A stretch of DNA of 64,000 nt from Anaerocolumna sp. AGMB13020 (GTDB lineage: Bacteria > Bacillota > Clostridia > Lachnospirales > Lachnospiraceae), in assembly GCF_033100115.1 (NCBI RefSeq), contig NZ_CP136910.1:3682001-3746000 (forward strand), given 5' to 3'. The notes beneath the pieces are model-generated. The model searched no databases and was not told the origin of the DNA. It worked only from the letters and a program-made list of their open reading frames with translations. The translations under genes and the position numbers were made by a program. This document shows positions 19,760-28,090 of the stretch, piece by piece (the first letter of the stretch is position 1; each line of letters opens with the position of its first letter).

Positions 19760-20746
19760 ATGTCATTTTCAAAAGATGTGAAGGATGAACTGTCGAGGCA
19801 GTTAAATCCTGCCAGACATTGTATGATTGCTGAGATTGCAGCAGTTATCAGCCTGTGCGGACGGGTGCTTATCAGTGATAAGGATTGCATTACACTTAAA
19901 ATTCATACGGAAAACATAACCGTAGCAAGAAAATACTTTACATTAATTAAGAAAACCTTTAATATAAATACAGAAATTTCAATCAGGCAGAATGCTTATC
20001 TTAAGATGAGCAAGATGTATACCTTAAGTATTGCTGATCATAATAATGCGGTTAAGATTTTAAAGGCCACAAAATTAATGAATGATTCCCTGGAAATTTA
20101 TGAGAACCTGTCTGCGGTCAGCAATCTGGTAATACAGAATGCCTGCTGTAAAAGAGCTTTTATCAGAGGGGCCTTTTTGGCAGCCGGTTCAATGAGCGAT
20201 CCGGAAAAGACCTATCATTTTGAAATTGTTGCGCCAAATGAGGATAAAGCAGTACAAATTAGGGATATTATAAATACCTTTGATATAGACGCCAAAATCG
20301 TAACCCGTAAAAAGTATTATGTAGTATATGTAAAAGAAGGCTCACAAATAGTGGATCTTTTAAATATTATGGAAGCCCATGTGGCACTCATGAATCTTGA
20401 AAATGTACGTATACTAAAAGAGATGCGAAACTCAATAAACCGACAGGTCAATTGTGAGGCGGCCAATATAAACAAAACTGTTATGGCAGCGTCCAAACAG
20501 CTGGAAGATATCAGGTATCTTAAAGATACCATAGGATTAGGGGAGTTGACGGAAGGGCTGGAGGAGATAGCATTACTCCGGTTGGAATACCCGGAAGTCT
20601 CCTTAAAAGAACTGGGAGCGTTGCTTAATCCGCCTATAGGTAAGTCAGGTGTGAACCATAGATTGAGGAAACTAAGTATTTTAGCTGATAACTTAAGGGA
20701 ACAAAAGGAGGAAGTAAATTATGGTATCGAAGAAAATATTGATTAA
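19760..20746 (+). CDS. whiA: WhiA-type DNA-binding regulator
   Basis: 328 residues. The N-terminus ('SFSKDVKDELSRQL') and the two LAGLIDADG-like halves are followed by the C-terminal helix-turn-helix in 'RLEYPEVSLKELGALLNPPIGKSGVNHRLRKL', typical of WhiA. In actinomycetes WhiA controls sporulation septation; in Bacillus it affects cell division and chromosome segregation. The last 26 bases overlap the HPr-like gene in another frame, which implies coupled translation. Confidence 0.94.
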   Translation: MSFSKDVKDELSRQLNPARHCMIAEIAAVISLCGRVLISDKDCITLKIHTENITVARKYFTLIKKTFNINTEISIRQNAYLKMSKMYTLSIADHNNAVKILKATKLMNDSLEIYENLSAVSNLVIQNACCKRAFIRGAFLAAGSMSDPEKTYHFEIVAPNEDKAVQIRDIINTFDIDAKIVTRKKYYVVYVKEGSQIVDLLNIMEAHVALMNLENVRILKEMRNSINRQVNCEAANINKTVMAASKQLEDIRYLKDTIGLGELTEGLEEIALLRLEYPEVSLKELGALLNPPIGKSGVNHRLRKLSILADNLREQKEEVNYGIEENID

Positions 20747-20975
20747 GATTCCAACAGGGTTGGAGGCTAGACCGGTTGCATTATTAGTGCAGGTAGCCAG
20801 TCAATATGAGAGCAGTATCTATGTGGAATGTGAGGAGAAAAAGGTTAATGCCAAGAGCATCATGGGGATGATGAGTCTTGGACTTGCTGCAGGGGAAGAG
20901 GTTACCGTTACAGCTGAAGGTACTGACGAAGAAGTGGCGATGGAGAATATTGAAAAATACTTAAGCAGTAAGTAA
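20721..20975 (+). CDS. HPr-like protein lacking the catalytic histidine (Crh-like)
   Basis: 84 residues, HPr fold. The active-site segment reads 'PTGLEARPVA', so residue 15 is glutamate where PTS HPr has the histidine that carries phosphate. The regulatory serine is kept at position 46 in 'NAKSIMGMMSLGL'. It therefore cannot pass phosphate to sugars but could still be phosphorylated by HprK and act as a catabolite-control corepressor, as Bacillus Crh (Gln15) does. The place after whiA matches that of crh in Bacillus. It starts inside the whiA end with AAGGAGG upstream and is followed by a strong terminator. Without biochemical data the Crh role is inference. Confidence 0.88.
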   Translation: MVSKKILIKIPTGLEARPVALLVQVASQYESSIYVECEEKKVNAKSIMGMMSLGLAAGEEVTVTAEGTDEEVAMENIEKYLSSK

Positions 20976-21034
20976 GAATGTTTATTTTCAGGTGAAAGAA
21001 GACAGCAAAAACTGTTATCTATAATGGGTAATGC

Positions 21035-21083
21035 AAAAAGAGGGATAACACCTTGTTTTAAATAAGGTGTTATCCCTCTTTTT
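21035..21083 (+). terminator. Strong terminator ending the murB-rapZ-whiA-HPr-like run
   Basis: A 20-base arm starting AAAAAGAGGGATAACACC pairs perfectly with its complement across a 9-base loop and ends in TTTTT. It works in either direction by sequence. Confidence 0.92.
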
Positions 21084-21492
21084 GACAATACGTAAGGTTT
21101 ATTGATATGTAAAAAACTAGGAAAAAACATAGTGTTGTAATATATTAACGGGAAATCGAACGAAAATGTGAGAAAAATATCATATTAACTTAATAAAACC
21201 GTAAACACTTTAAAAATATCATATGATATAATGGTAGAGATGTATGGATAATAAAGTAAAATATAGTAAGCTTGAACATTTTCAGAAAAAAACATATGGC
21301 AAATACCAATAATGATTATAACTTATACATAAAGAGAGATACTAAGATAAGAAACAAAATAAAAGACATTAGTTTTACATTTCGTTCTGAAAGGCTAAAA
21401 GCGTTAATGATAAGATTTTGTATCTGTAAGGAGATGTCTTTTAATTATAATAATAATAAATATTAGCGAAAGATAGAAAGGGAGTAATTGCA
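21084..21492. other. Upstream region of the deacetylase gene
   Basis: AT-rich and gene-free. A TATAAT at 21227-21232 is a likely -10 but its -35 is poor. A 64-codon frame starting TTG at 21272 has no ribosome site and looks fortuitous. The leader from the putative start of transcription to the next gene is about 250 bases, with no obvious hairpin. Confidence 0.45.
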
Positions 21493-22881
21493 ATGAAGGG
21501 GCAAAAAAGGAGATATAATAAAGCAGTCTTGCTTACGGTGGAAGCAGTATTGATTTGTATTATTGTGATTGGTTATTTTGTATTTATAAATAATCGTAAC
21601 GATACCAAAAATAATACAGGCAATAACGTAAATACCGGACAGAACTCATCGGGAAACGAAAAACCCTCCGCTACAAAAGATCCAAGCCCTACTGCAGAAC
21701 CTGTAAAAACAGAAGAGGAAAAACTGGAGGAACAGGCAAAGCAGATACTTGAGCAGGCTGATTTATATGCCCTGCAATATGATTATGATAAAGCTATCAA
21801 ATTAATCCAGGACTTTGATAATTATAGCCAGGTGAAGATATTAACGGATGCAATTGCAGGTTATGAGAATACCAAAAGTACTCTGAAACCACTTGGAGCA
21901 TACGATTCTGCTGATCAGATCAGTCATATCTTTGTTCATATCCTGGTTGCTGATACAAGCAAGGCATTTGATGGTGATTATAAGCAAAAAGGTTATAATT
22001 ATTATATGACCACCATAGCAGAATTTAATGAGATGCTGCAGCAGCTGTATGACCAGGGGTATGTGCTGGTCAAGATTCATGACGTGGCTTCCAAAGTGAA
22101 AAAGGATGACGGTACAGAAACCTTTGAAGTGGGAGATATTATGCTTCCGCCGGATAAGAAGCCTATTGTCATATCCCAGGATGATGTGAACTATTACGAA
22201 TACATGACCGGTGACGGTTTTGCAAGAAGGATAGTACTGGATAAAGAGAATAATCCTACTACAGAAATGGTAATGGAGGACGGCAGTGTTCGTATCGGTG
22301 ATTATGATATGGTACCTCTTATTGAGAAATTCGTAAAAGAACATCCGGACTTTTCTTACAGAGGTGCAAAAGGTATCGTTGCCCTGACAGGATATGAAGG
22401 TGCCTTGGGTTATCGTACCAATGATGCTTCTTCACCAACTTATGAAGAGGATAAAGAGACTGTTAAGAATATTGTAAAGGTTATGAAGGAAAAGGGCTGG
22501 GAGTTTGCTTCCCATAGCTATGGACACAGGGATATGGGAAAAGCCACTTATAATTTTACAGTGAAAGATACCGACCGCTGGGAGAAAGAAGTTGGCAGTC
22601 TTATAGGACCGACAGATATCTATATATTCCCTTACGGCATAGACATCGAAACCACCATGGGGCATTACAGCAGTGATAAATTTGAATATCTAAAGAAATC
22701 CGGGTTCGACTATTTCTGCGGAGTATTCAAATCACCCTGGATTCAGGTTCAAAAAGATTATGTAAGAATGACCAGAAGACCTGTGGATGGGCAGGCTATG
22801 TTAGAATTTCCAGACAGGTTAAAAGATTTATTTGATTTAAGTACCATTATAGACGCAGCAAGACCTGAATGGGAAAAATAA
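21493..22881 (+). CDS. Membrane-anchored polysaccharide deacetylase (CE4 family)
   Basis: 462 residues with AAAGGGAG before the ATG. The N-terminus has a single membrane anchor (about 10-32), then a Ser/Thr/Pro/Glu-rich linker (about 35-75), a helical stretch, and a NodB-type catalytic domain facing outside. Motifs: 'ISQDDVNYYEYM' supplies the Asp pair at the start of the domain, 'FASHSYGHRDMG' is the H-S-x-G-H zinc site, and 'IFPYGIDIET' is the later substrate-groove motif. Family members remove N-acetyl groups from peptidoglycan or other surface glycans. The first motif departs from the usual TFDDG, so the substrate may be unusual. Flanked by terminators, so monocistronic. Confidence 0.85.
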   Translation: MKGQKRRYNKAVLLTVEAVLICIIVIGYFVFINNRNDTKNNTGNNVNTGQNSSGNEKPSATKDPSPTAEPVKTEEEKLEEQAKQILEQADLYALQYDYDKAIKLIQDFDNYSQVKILTDAIAGYENTKSTLKPLGAYDSADQISHIFVHILVADTSKAFDGDYKQKGYNYYMTTIAEFNEMLQQLYDQGYVLVKIHDVASKVKKDDGTETFEVGDIMLPPDKKPIVISQDDVNYYEYMTGDGFARRIVLDKENNPTTEMVMEDGSVRIGDYDMVPLIEKFVKEHPDFSYRGAKGIVALTGYEGALGYRTNDASSPTYEEDKETVKNIVKVMKEKGWEFASHSYGHRDMGKATYNFTVKDTDRWEKEVGSLIGPTDIYIFPYGIDIETTMGHYSSDKFEYLKKSGFDYFCGVFKSPWIQVQKDYVRMTRRPVDGQAMLEFPDRLKDLFDLSTIIDAARPEWEK

Positions 22882-22911
22882 GAATTCTGATAATATAGTG
22901 ATTATATCAAA

Positions 22912-22943
22912 CAGGCTGGGCCTATACCCAGCCTGAATTTTTT
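22912..22943 (+). terminator. Terminator after the deacetylase gene
   Basis: CAGGCTGGG pairs with CCCAGCCTG over a 6-base loop, followed by AATTTTTT. Confidence 0.92.
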
Positions 22944-23143
22944 GTGACGGCAAGCGTATTGGTATGCAATTGCAGTAAAATATGTTATGATATAGGAGTT
23001 AGAAAGAAACCAGGGATGATATGTTACCAATGAAAGCATTAACGGTTTCAAGGAACATTTAATATTTTAATTCAGGCAGCATCGCTGGTGAGCTTACGAT
23101 TTGCATGAATGTTATTGTACAGGTTTAGAAGGGAAGGGTATTT

Positions 23144-26100
23144 ATGAGCTTTACCCATTTACATTTACATACAGAATACAGTCTTCTGGATGGCTCGGGC
23201 AAGATAAAAGAAATGGTTGCCAGAGTGAAGGAGCTGGGCATGGACAGTATGGCAATTACTGACCACGGTGTTATGTATGGAGTCATTGATTTTTATAAAG
23301 CCTGCCTGGCGGAAGGAATAAAGCCGATTATCGGTTGTGAGGTCTATGTAGCTCCCGGTTCCCGCTTGGACAGGGAAGCAGGTGCATCTGACGAAAGATA
23401 TTATCATTTGATCCTGCTGGCAGAAAACAATACAGGTTACCAGAACCTTATGAAAATAGTATCTACCGGTTTTTTGGAAGGCTTTTATTACAGGCCCAGG
23501 GTAGATCATGAAATATTAAAACAACACAGTGAAGGACTGATTGCCCTTAGTGCCTGTTTGGCCGGAGAAGTGGCTAATTATATCCGTAAGGGTTTCTATG
23601 AAGAAGGAAAAAGGGCAGCCCTTGATTATCAGGAAATCTTTGGGGAAGGAAACTTCTTTTTGGAACTTCAGGATCATGGAATAACAGAACAGGCGGATGT
23701 GAACCAGGGTTTACTGCGTATGAACAAAGAGACCGGGATACCCCTGGTTGCTACCAACGATGTTCATTATACCATGGAAAGTGATGCCCAGGCACATGAT
23801 ATCCTCTTGTGTATTCAGACACAGAAGAAAGTATCTGATGAAAATCGTATGAGGTATGAAGGCGGACAATACTTTATCAAATCAGAAGATGAGATGAAAC
23901 GCCTTTTTCCTTATGCACTGGAAGCTCTTGAGAACACCTACAAAATTGGACAAAGATGTAATGTAAACATAGAATTCGGTGAATACAAGCTTCCTAAATT
24001 CGATGTTCCTGCAGGCTATACGGCTCTGGAATATTTAAAGAAGCTCTGTTATGAGGGATTGGTGGAGAGATATCCAACCAATTATGAAGAACTTCTGGAA
24101 AGATTGAATTATGAGATAGACACCATTGAAAACATGGGTTTTGTGGACTACTTCCTTATCGTTGGAGATTTTATCAAATATGCAAGAGATAATGACATTA
24201 GTGTAGGACCCGGCAGAGGAAGTGCCGCCGGCAGTATTGTATCCTATTCTCTTGGTATAACCAATATCGATCCGATTAAGTACAGCCTACTTTTTGAGCG
24301 GTTCTTAAATCCTGAAAGACTTACCATGCCTGATATCGATATTGACTTCTGTTATGAACGCCGGCAGGAGGTAATCGACTATGTTGTCAGAAAATACGGT
24401 AAAGACAGGGTAGTGCAGATTGTTACCTTTGGAACCATGGCGGCCAGAGCGGTAATTCGTGATGTTGGACGTGCAATGGACCTGGGTTATGCCAGAGTAG
24501 ATACCGTTGCCAAGATGATTCCTATGGAGCTTGGGATAACCATAGGAAGGGCATTGGAAATCAACAGAGAGCTTAAGAACTTATATGATTCAGATGAGGA
24601 AATCAGATATCTTCTTGATATGTCCCTGCGTTTGGAAGGACTTCCAAGACACACCTCCATGCATGCAGCAGGAGTAGTAATCAGTAAGGCTCCGGTGGTG
24701 GAATATGTTCCGGTTTCCAGAGCCTCTGATGAATCCGTAACCACGCAGTTTACCATGACGACCCTTGAGGAGCTGGGACTGCTAAAGATGGATTTCCTTG
24801 GGCTACGTACCCTTACGGTAATACAGAATGCAGTCAGGCTTATTAATAAAAAACGCAAAAACGGAGAAATCCTGGATATTGAAAAAGTAGATTACGATGA
24901 TTCGGCTGTATATGCCATGATAGCTTCCGGAAAGACAGACGGAGTATTCCAGTTGGAAAGTTCGGGCATGAAGAGCTTTATGAAGGAACTTAAGCCAAGA
25001 AACATGGAGGATATCATAGCCGGAATCTCCCTTTACCGCCCGGGACCAATGGACTTCATCCCGAAATACATTAAAGGAAAGAATAATGAGGACAACATCT
25101 CCTATGAATGCTCCCAGCTGGAATCAATTCTTTCACCTACCTATGGCTGTATCGTATACCAGGAGCAGGTAATGCAGATTGTACGTGAGCTGGCAGGTTA
25201 TAGCTTTGGACGAAGCGATCTGGTACGCCGAGCCATGTCTAAGAAAAAGGCCTCTGTAATGGAGAAGGAAAGGAAGAACTTCGTTTACGGTAATGAAGAA
25301 GAGGGTGTACCCGGCTGTATTAGCAATGGGATTGCAGAAGAGGTAGCAAATCATATCTTTGATGAAATGACCGACTTTGCGAAATACGCCTTTAATAAGT
25401 CACATGCAGCAGCTTATGCAGTAGTATCTTATCAGACTGCTTACCTTAAATGCTATTATCCCGTGGAATTTATGGCTGCCTTATTAACCTCCGTTATGGA
25501 CAATGCGGGAAAGGTCTCCGAGTATATCTTTACCTGCAGGCAGATGGGGATAAAGATACTTCCTCCGGATATCAATGAAGGCGATGCAGCTTTTTCTGTA
25601 TCAGACGGTTCCATACGATATGGTCTGTCCGCTATAAAGGGCCTTGGAAGACCCGTAATTGACAGTGTAGTTAAGATAAGGGAGCAGGGAGGAGCCTTTA
25701 CCTCCTTAAAAGACTTTGCAGAGAGGTTATCAGGCAAGGAAGTGAACAAAAGAACAGTAGAAAGCTTTATCAAATCCGGTGCTTTTGACAGCCTTCCCGG
25801 AACCAGGAAGCAGCAGATGATGATGTATGTACAGATTCTGGATGAAGTAGCACAGAGTAAGAAGAGGAACCTGACCGGTCAGTTAAGCCTCTTTGATTTT
25901 GCTGATGAAGAGGATAAACAGGAAATGGAGATTAGCTTTCCTAATATTGGTGAATACTCAAAAGAACAGCTGCTTGCCTTGGAGAAAGAGGTCATGGGAA
26001 TCTACGTAAGCGGTCATCCCCTCGAAAGTTATGAGGAGCTGCTTAAGAAGAATGTTACCCATAACACCCTGGATTTTGCATTGGATGAAGAAACGGGAGA

Positions 26101-26632
26101 GACCAAAGTAAACGATGGTGAGATGGCAGTGGTTGGTGGTATCATATCCGTTAAGACTGTAAAAACCACCAGAAATAATTCCATGATGGCTTTTATAACC
26201 TTGGAGGATATGGCAGGAGCCGTGGAAGTAATCCTGTTTCCCAAGGATTATGAGAAGTATAAAGCTTATTTGTCTGAAGACAGCAAAATCCTTGTAAAAG
26301 GAAAAATTACCGTGGAAGAGGAGAAAGCGGCAAAGATAATCTGCCAGGAAGTAATCCCTTTTGATCATAACCCCAAGGAGGTCTGGATAAAGTATAAAGA
26401 TAAAGAAAGTTTTGTACAAGATGAACAAAGTCTGTATGAAATTTTAAGACAATATGATGGTAACGATCAAGTAAAGATTTATCTGGAATGTGAAAAAGCA
26501 ATAAAACAGTTACCAAAATCAAAAAGTATTAAGGCAGAAAATGTGCTGCTGACAAAATTGCGGGAAATCTACGGAGAACCCAATGTTAAAGTAGTAGAAA
26601 TGAGTATTGAAAAAGCCAGAAAAAAGGGTTAA
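23144..26632 (+). CDS. dnaE: DNA polymerase III alpha subunit (DnaE type)
   Basis: 1162 residues, full length. Replicative-family polymerase subunit; Firmicutes carry DnaE beside PolC, and DnaE extends primers on the lagging strand. It opens with the PHP domain ('FTHLHLHTEYSLLDG', 'ITDHGVMYG'). The polymerase core contains 'GPGRGSAAGSIVSY' and the catalytic aspartates in 'MPDIDIDF' (D397, D399, D401), then the helix-hairpin-helix region ('ILPPDINEGDAAF') and a C-terminal OB fold around residue 1000 ('VGGIISVKTVKTTRNNSMMAFITLED'). No 3'-5' exonuclease insertion is present, which separates it from PolC. A GGAAGG site precedes the ATG, and pfkA follows 37 bases later. Confidence 0.97.
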   Translation: MSFTHLHLHTEYSLLDGSGKIKEMVARVKELGMDSMAITDHGVMYGVIDFYKACLAEGIKPIIGCEVYVAPGSRLDREAGASDERYYHLILLAENNTGYQNLMKIVSTGFLEGFYYRPRVDHEILKQHSEGLIALSACLAGEVANYIRKGFYEEGKRAALDYQEIFGEGNFFLELQDHGITEQADVNQGLLRMNKETGIPLVATNDVHYTMESDAQAHDILLCIQTQKKVSDENRMRYEGGQYFIKSEDEMKRLFPYALEALENTYKIGQRCNVNIEFGEYKLPKFDVPAGYTALEYLKKLCYEGLVERYPTNYEELLERLNYEIDTIENMGFVDYFLIVGDFIKYARDNDISVGPGRGSAAGSIVSYSLGITNIDPIKYSLLFERFLNPERLTMPDIDIDFCYERRQEVIDYVVRKYGKDRVVQIVTFGTMAARAVIRDVGRAMDLGYARVDTVAKMIPMELGITIGRALEINRELKNLYDSDEEIRYLLDMSLRLEGLPRHTSMHAAGVVISKAPVVEYVPVSRASDESVTTQFTMTTLEELGLLKMDFLGLRTLTVIQNAVRLINKKRKNGEILDIEKVDYDDSAVYAMIASGKTDGVFQLESSGMKSFMKELKPRNMEDIIAGISLYRPGPMDFIPKYIKGKNNEDNISYECSQLESILSPTYGCIVYQEQVMQIVRELAGYSFGRSDLVRRAMSKKKASVMEKERKNFVYGNEEEGVPGCISNGIAEEVANHIFDEMTDFAKYAFNKSHAAAYAVVSYQTAYLKCYYPVEFMAALLTSVMDNAGKVSEYIFTCRQMGIKILPPDINEGDAAFSVSDGSIRYGLSAIKGLGRPVIDSVVKIREQGGAFTSLKDFAERLSGKEVNKRTVESFIKSGAFDSLPGTRKQQMMMYVQILDEVAQSKKRNLTGQLSLFDFADEEDKQEMEISFPNIGEYSKEQLLALEKEVMGIYVSGHPLESYEELLKKNVTHNTLDFALDEETGETKVNDGEMAVVGGIISVKTVKTTRNNSMMAFITLEDMAGAVEVILFPKDYEKYKAYLSEDSKILVKGKITVEEEKAAKIICQEVIPFDHNPKEVWIKYKDKESFVQDEQSLYEILRQYDGNDQVKIYLECEKAIKQLPKSKSIKAENVLLTKLREIYGEPNVKVVEMSIEKARKKG

Positions 26633-26669
26633 AATAAGAGCGATTGAAGTTTCTTGGAGGTGAACGATA

Positions 26670-27644
26670 ATGGCAAAAGAAATTAAAACAATAGGTATAC
26701 TGACAAGTGGTGGTGATGCCCCCGGAATGAACGCAGCTATCAGAGCTGTTGTCAGAACTGCATTGGCAAATGGATTAAATGTTAAAGGAATCCGTAGAGG
26801 TTTCAGCGGTTTATTAGAAGAAGATATTATAGATATGGACGGAAGAAGTGTATCTGATATCATTCAGCGCGGCGGTACCGTTCTTTATACTGCCAGAAGT
26901 AAGGAGTTCATGACTTCTGAAGGCCAGGATAAAGGTGCAGAGATCTGCAGAAAACATGGTATTGACGGAGTAGTTGTAATCGGCGGAGACGGATCTTTCC
27001 AGGGTGCAGGCAAGCTTGCTGCAAGAGGCATTAATACCATTGGACTTCCTGGAACCATTGATCTTGATATTTCATGTACAGATTACACCATTGGTTTTGA
27101 TACAGCTGTTAATACAGCGATGGAAGCAATTGATAAGGTCAGGGATACTTCCACTTCCCACGAAAGATGCAGCATTATTGAAGTAATGGGAAGAAATGCA
27201 GGTTATATCGCTTTATGGTGCGGTATTGCAAACGGAGCAGAGGATATCCTTATAACAGAGAGATATGATCATAACGAACAGCATATTATAGATAATATCA
27301 TTCATAGGAAGCAGGCAGGCAAGAAGCATCATATTATTGTTAATGCTGAAGGAATCGGCGATTCTTACGGCATGGCAAAAAGAATTGAAGCAGCTACCGG
27401 AATAGAGACCAGAGCAACTATCATCGGACATATACAAAGAGGCGGAAGTCCTACATGTATGGACAGGGTATATGCATCTACTATGGGCTCTATTGCTGTT
27501 GATCTTCTTTGTCAGGGTGCAACCAACCGTGTCGTTGGATACAGAAACGGACAATACGTAAATTACGATATTGAGGAAGCACTTGCTATGACAAAGGATA
27601 TTGACCAGTATATGTACGACATGGCACAAAAATTATCTCAATAA
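26670..27644 (+). CDS. pfkA: ATP-dependent 6-phosphofructokinase
   Basis: 324 residues, the classic length. Phosphorylates fructose-6-phosphate to the 1,6-bisphosphate. 'GILTSGGDAPGMNAAIRAVVR' and 'GGDGSFQGA' form the nucleotide site; glycine in GGDGS and in 'LPGTID' marks ATP rather than pyrophosphate as donor. 'GRNAGYIAL' and the 'HIQRGGSPTCMDR' substrate segment are present. One oddity: the usual TIDND loop reads 'GTIDLDI', with Asn replaced by Leu but both aspartates kept. The dnaE-pfkA order is common in clostridia. Confidence 0.96.
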   Translation: MAKEIKTIGILTSGGDAPGMNAAIRAVVRTALANGLNVKGIRRGFSGLLEEDIIDMDGRSVSDIIQRGGTVLYTARSKEFMTSEGQDKGAEICRKHGIDGVVVIGGDGSFQGAGKLAARGINTIGLPGTIDLDISCTDYTIGFDTAVNTAMEAIDKVRDTSTSHERCSIIEVMGRNAGYIALWCGIANGAEDILITERYDHNEQHIIDNIIHRKQAGKKHHIIVNAEGIGDSYGMAKRIEAATGIETRATIIGHIQRGGSPTCMDRVYASTMGSIAVDLLCQGATNRVVGYRNGQYVNYDIEEALAMTKDIDQYMYDMAQKLSQ

Positions 27645-27664
27645 ATCCTGTTTTAGGCAGAAAC

Positions 27665-27726
27665 AAGCCTGACCAATCTTACACTTGCGATAAAACCCAA
27701 AGTGTTTCCAGCGGTCAGGCTTTTCC
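27665..27726 (+). terminator. Terminator after pfkA
   Basis: AAGCCTGACC (27665-27674) pairs with GGTCAGGCTT (27713-27722), with an inner ACACTT/AAGTGT stem, then TTTTCC. The remaining gene-free bases up to 28090 hold the second hairpin at 27808 and no gene I would defend. Confidence 0.85.
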
Positions 27727-27807
27727 ATTTATAAAAGCTGAACACGATTACGGGTTCGGCACAAAGTGTAATCTGTGCAAGGCTGTACTGGTTCAATTAT
27801 ATTAACT

Positions 27808-27833
27808 AAGTCTGCCATGGCAGACTTTTTTCT
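27808..27833 (+). terminator. Second compact terminator-like palindrome
   Basis: AAGTCTGCCATGGCAGACTT is a complete palindrome followed by four further T. With the middle CCATGG open it makes a 7-base stem. It would stop read-through toward the ABC transporter gene. Confidence 0.6.
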
Positions 27834-28090
27834 GTAAATAAGTAGGATAGAGAAAATTGTTCAGCGGTTAGGATCTCATAAATTGCTCAGTTAAGATTCT
27901 GGCAGCACAAGATATGAAAAGTCTGTATTTATGGCATTTTCATAGCTGGAAGAGAAAAAGAACAAAATTTAGCATTAAATACAAAGCTTTATTAAAGAGC
28001 AAAATGAATTTCAAAAAATCATATTTCATGTATAATGAGTACATAAGCTTAAACAATGAGTTTTGTAAAAGGAAAGGCACAGGTAAAAAA

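Noticed and set aside
20721..20975. Ordinary phosphocarrier HPr (ptsH)
   Set aside because: Residue 15 is glutamate, so it cannot be the PTS phosphocarrier.
21272..21466. 64-codon frame upstream of the deacetylase gene
   Set aside because: TTG start without ribosome site, AT-driven composition, no recognisable motif; it lies in the leader of the next gene.
27914..28090. 59-residue extension of the ABC exporter
   Set aside because: Not homologous in character to exporter N-termini; the domain begins naturally at the ATG at 28091.
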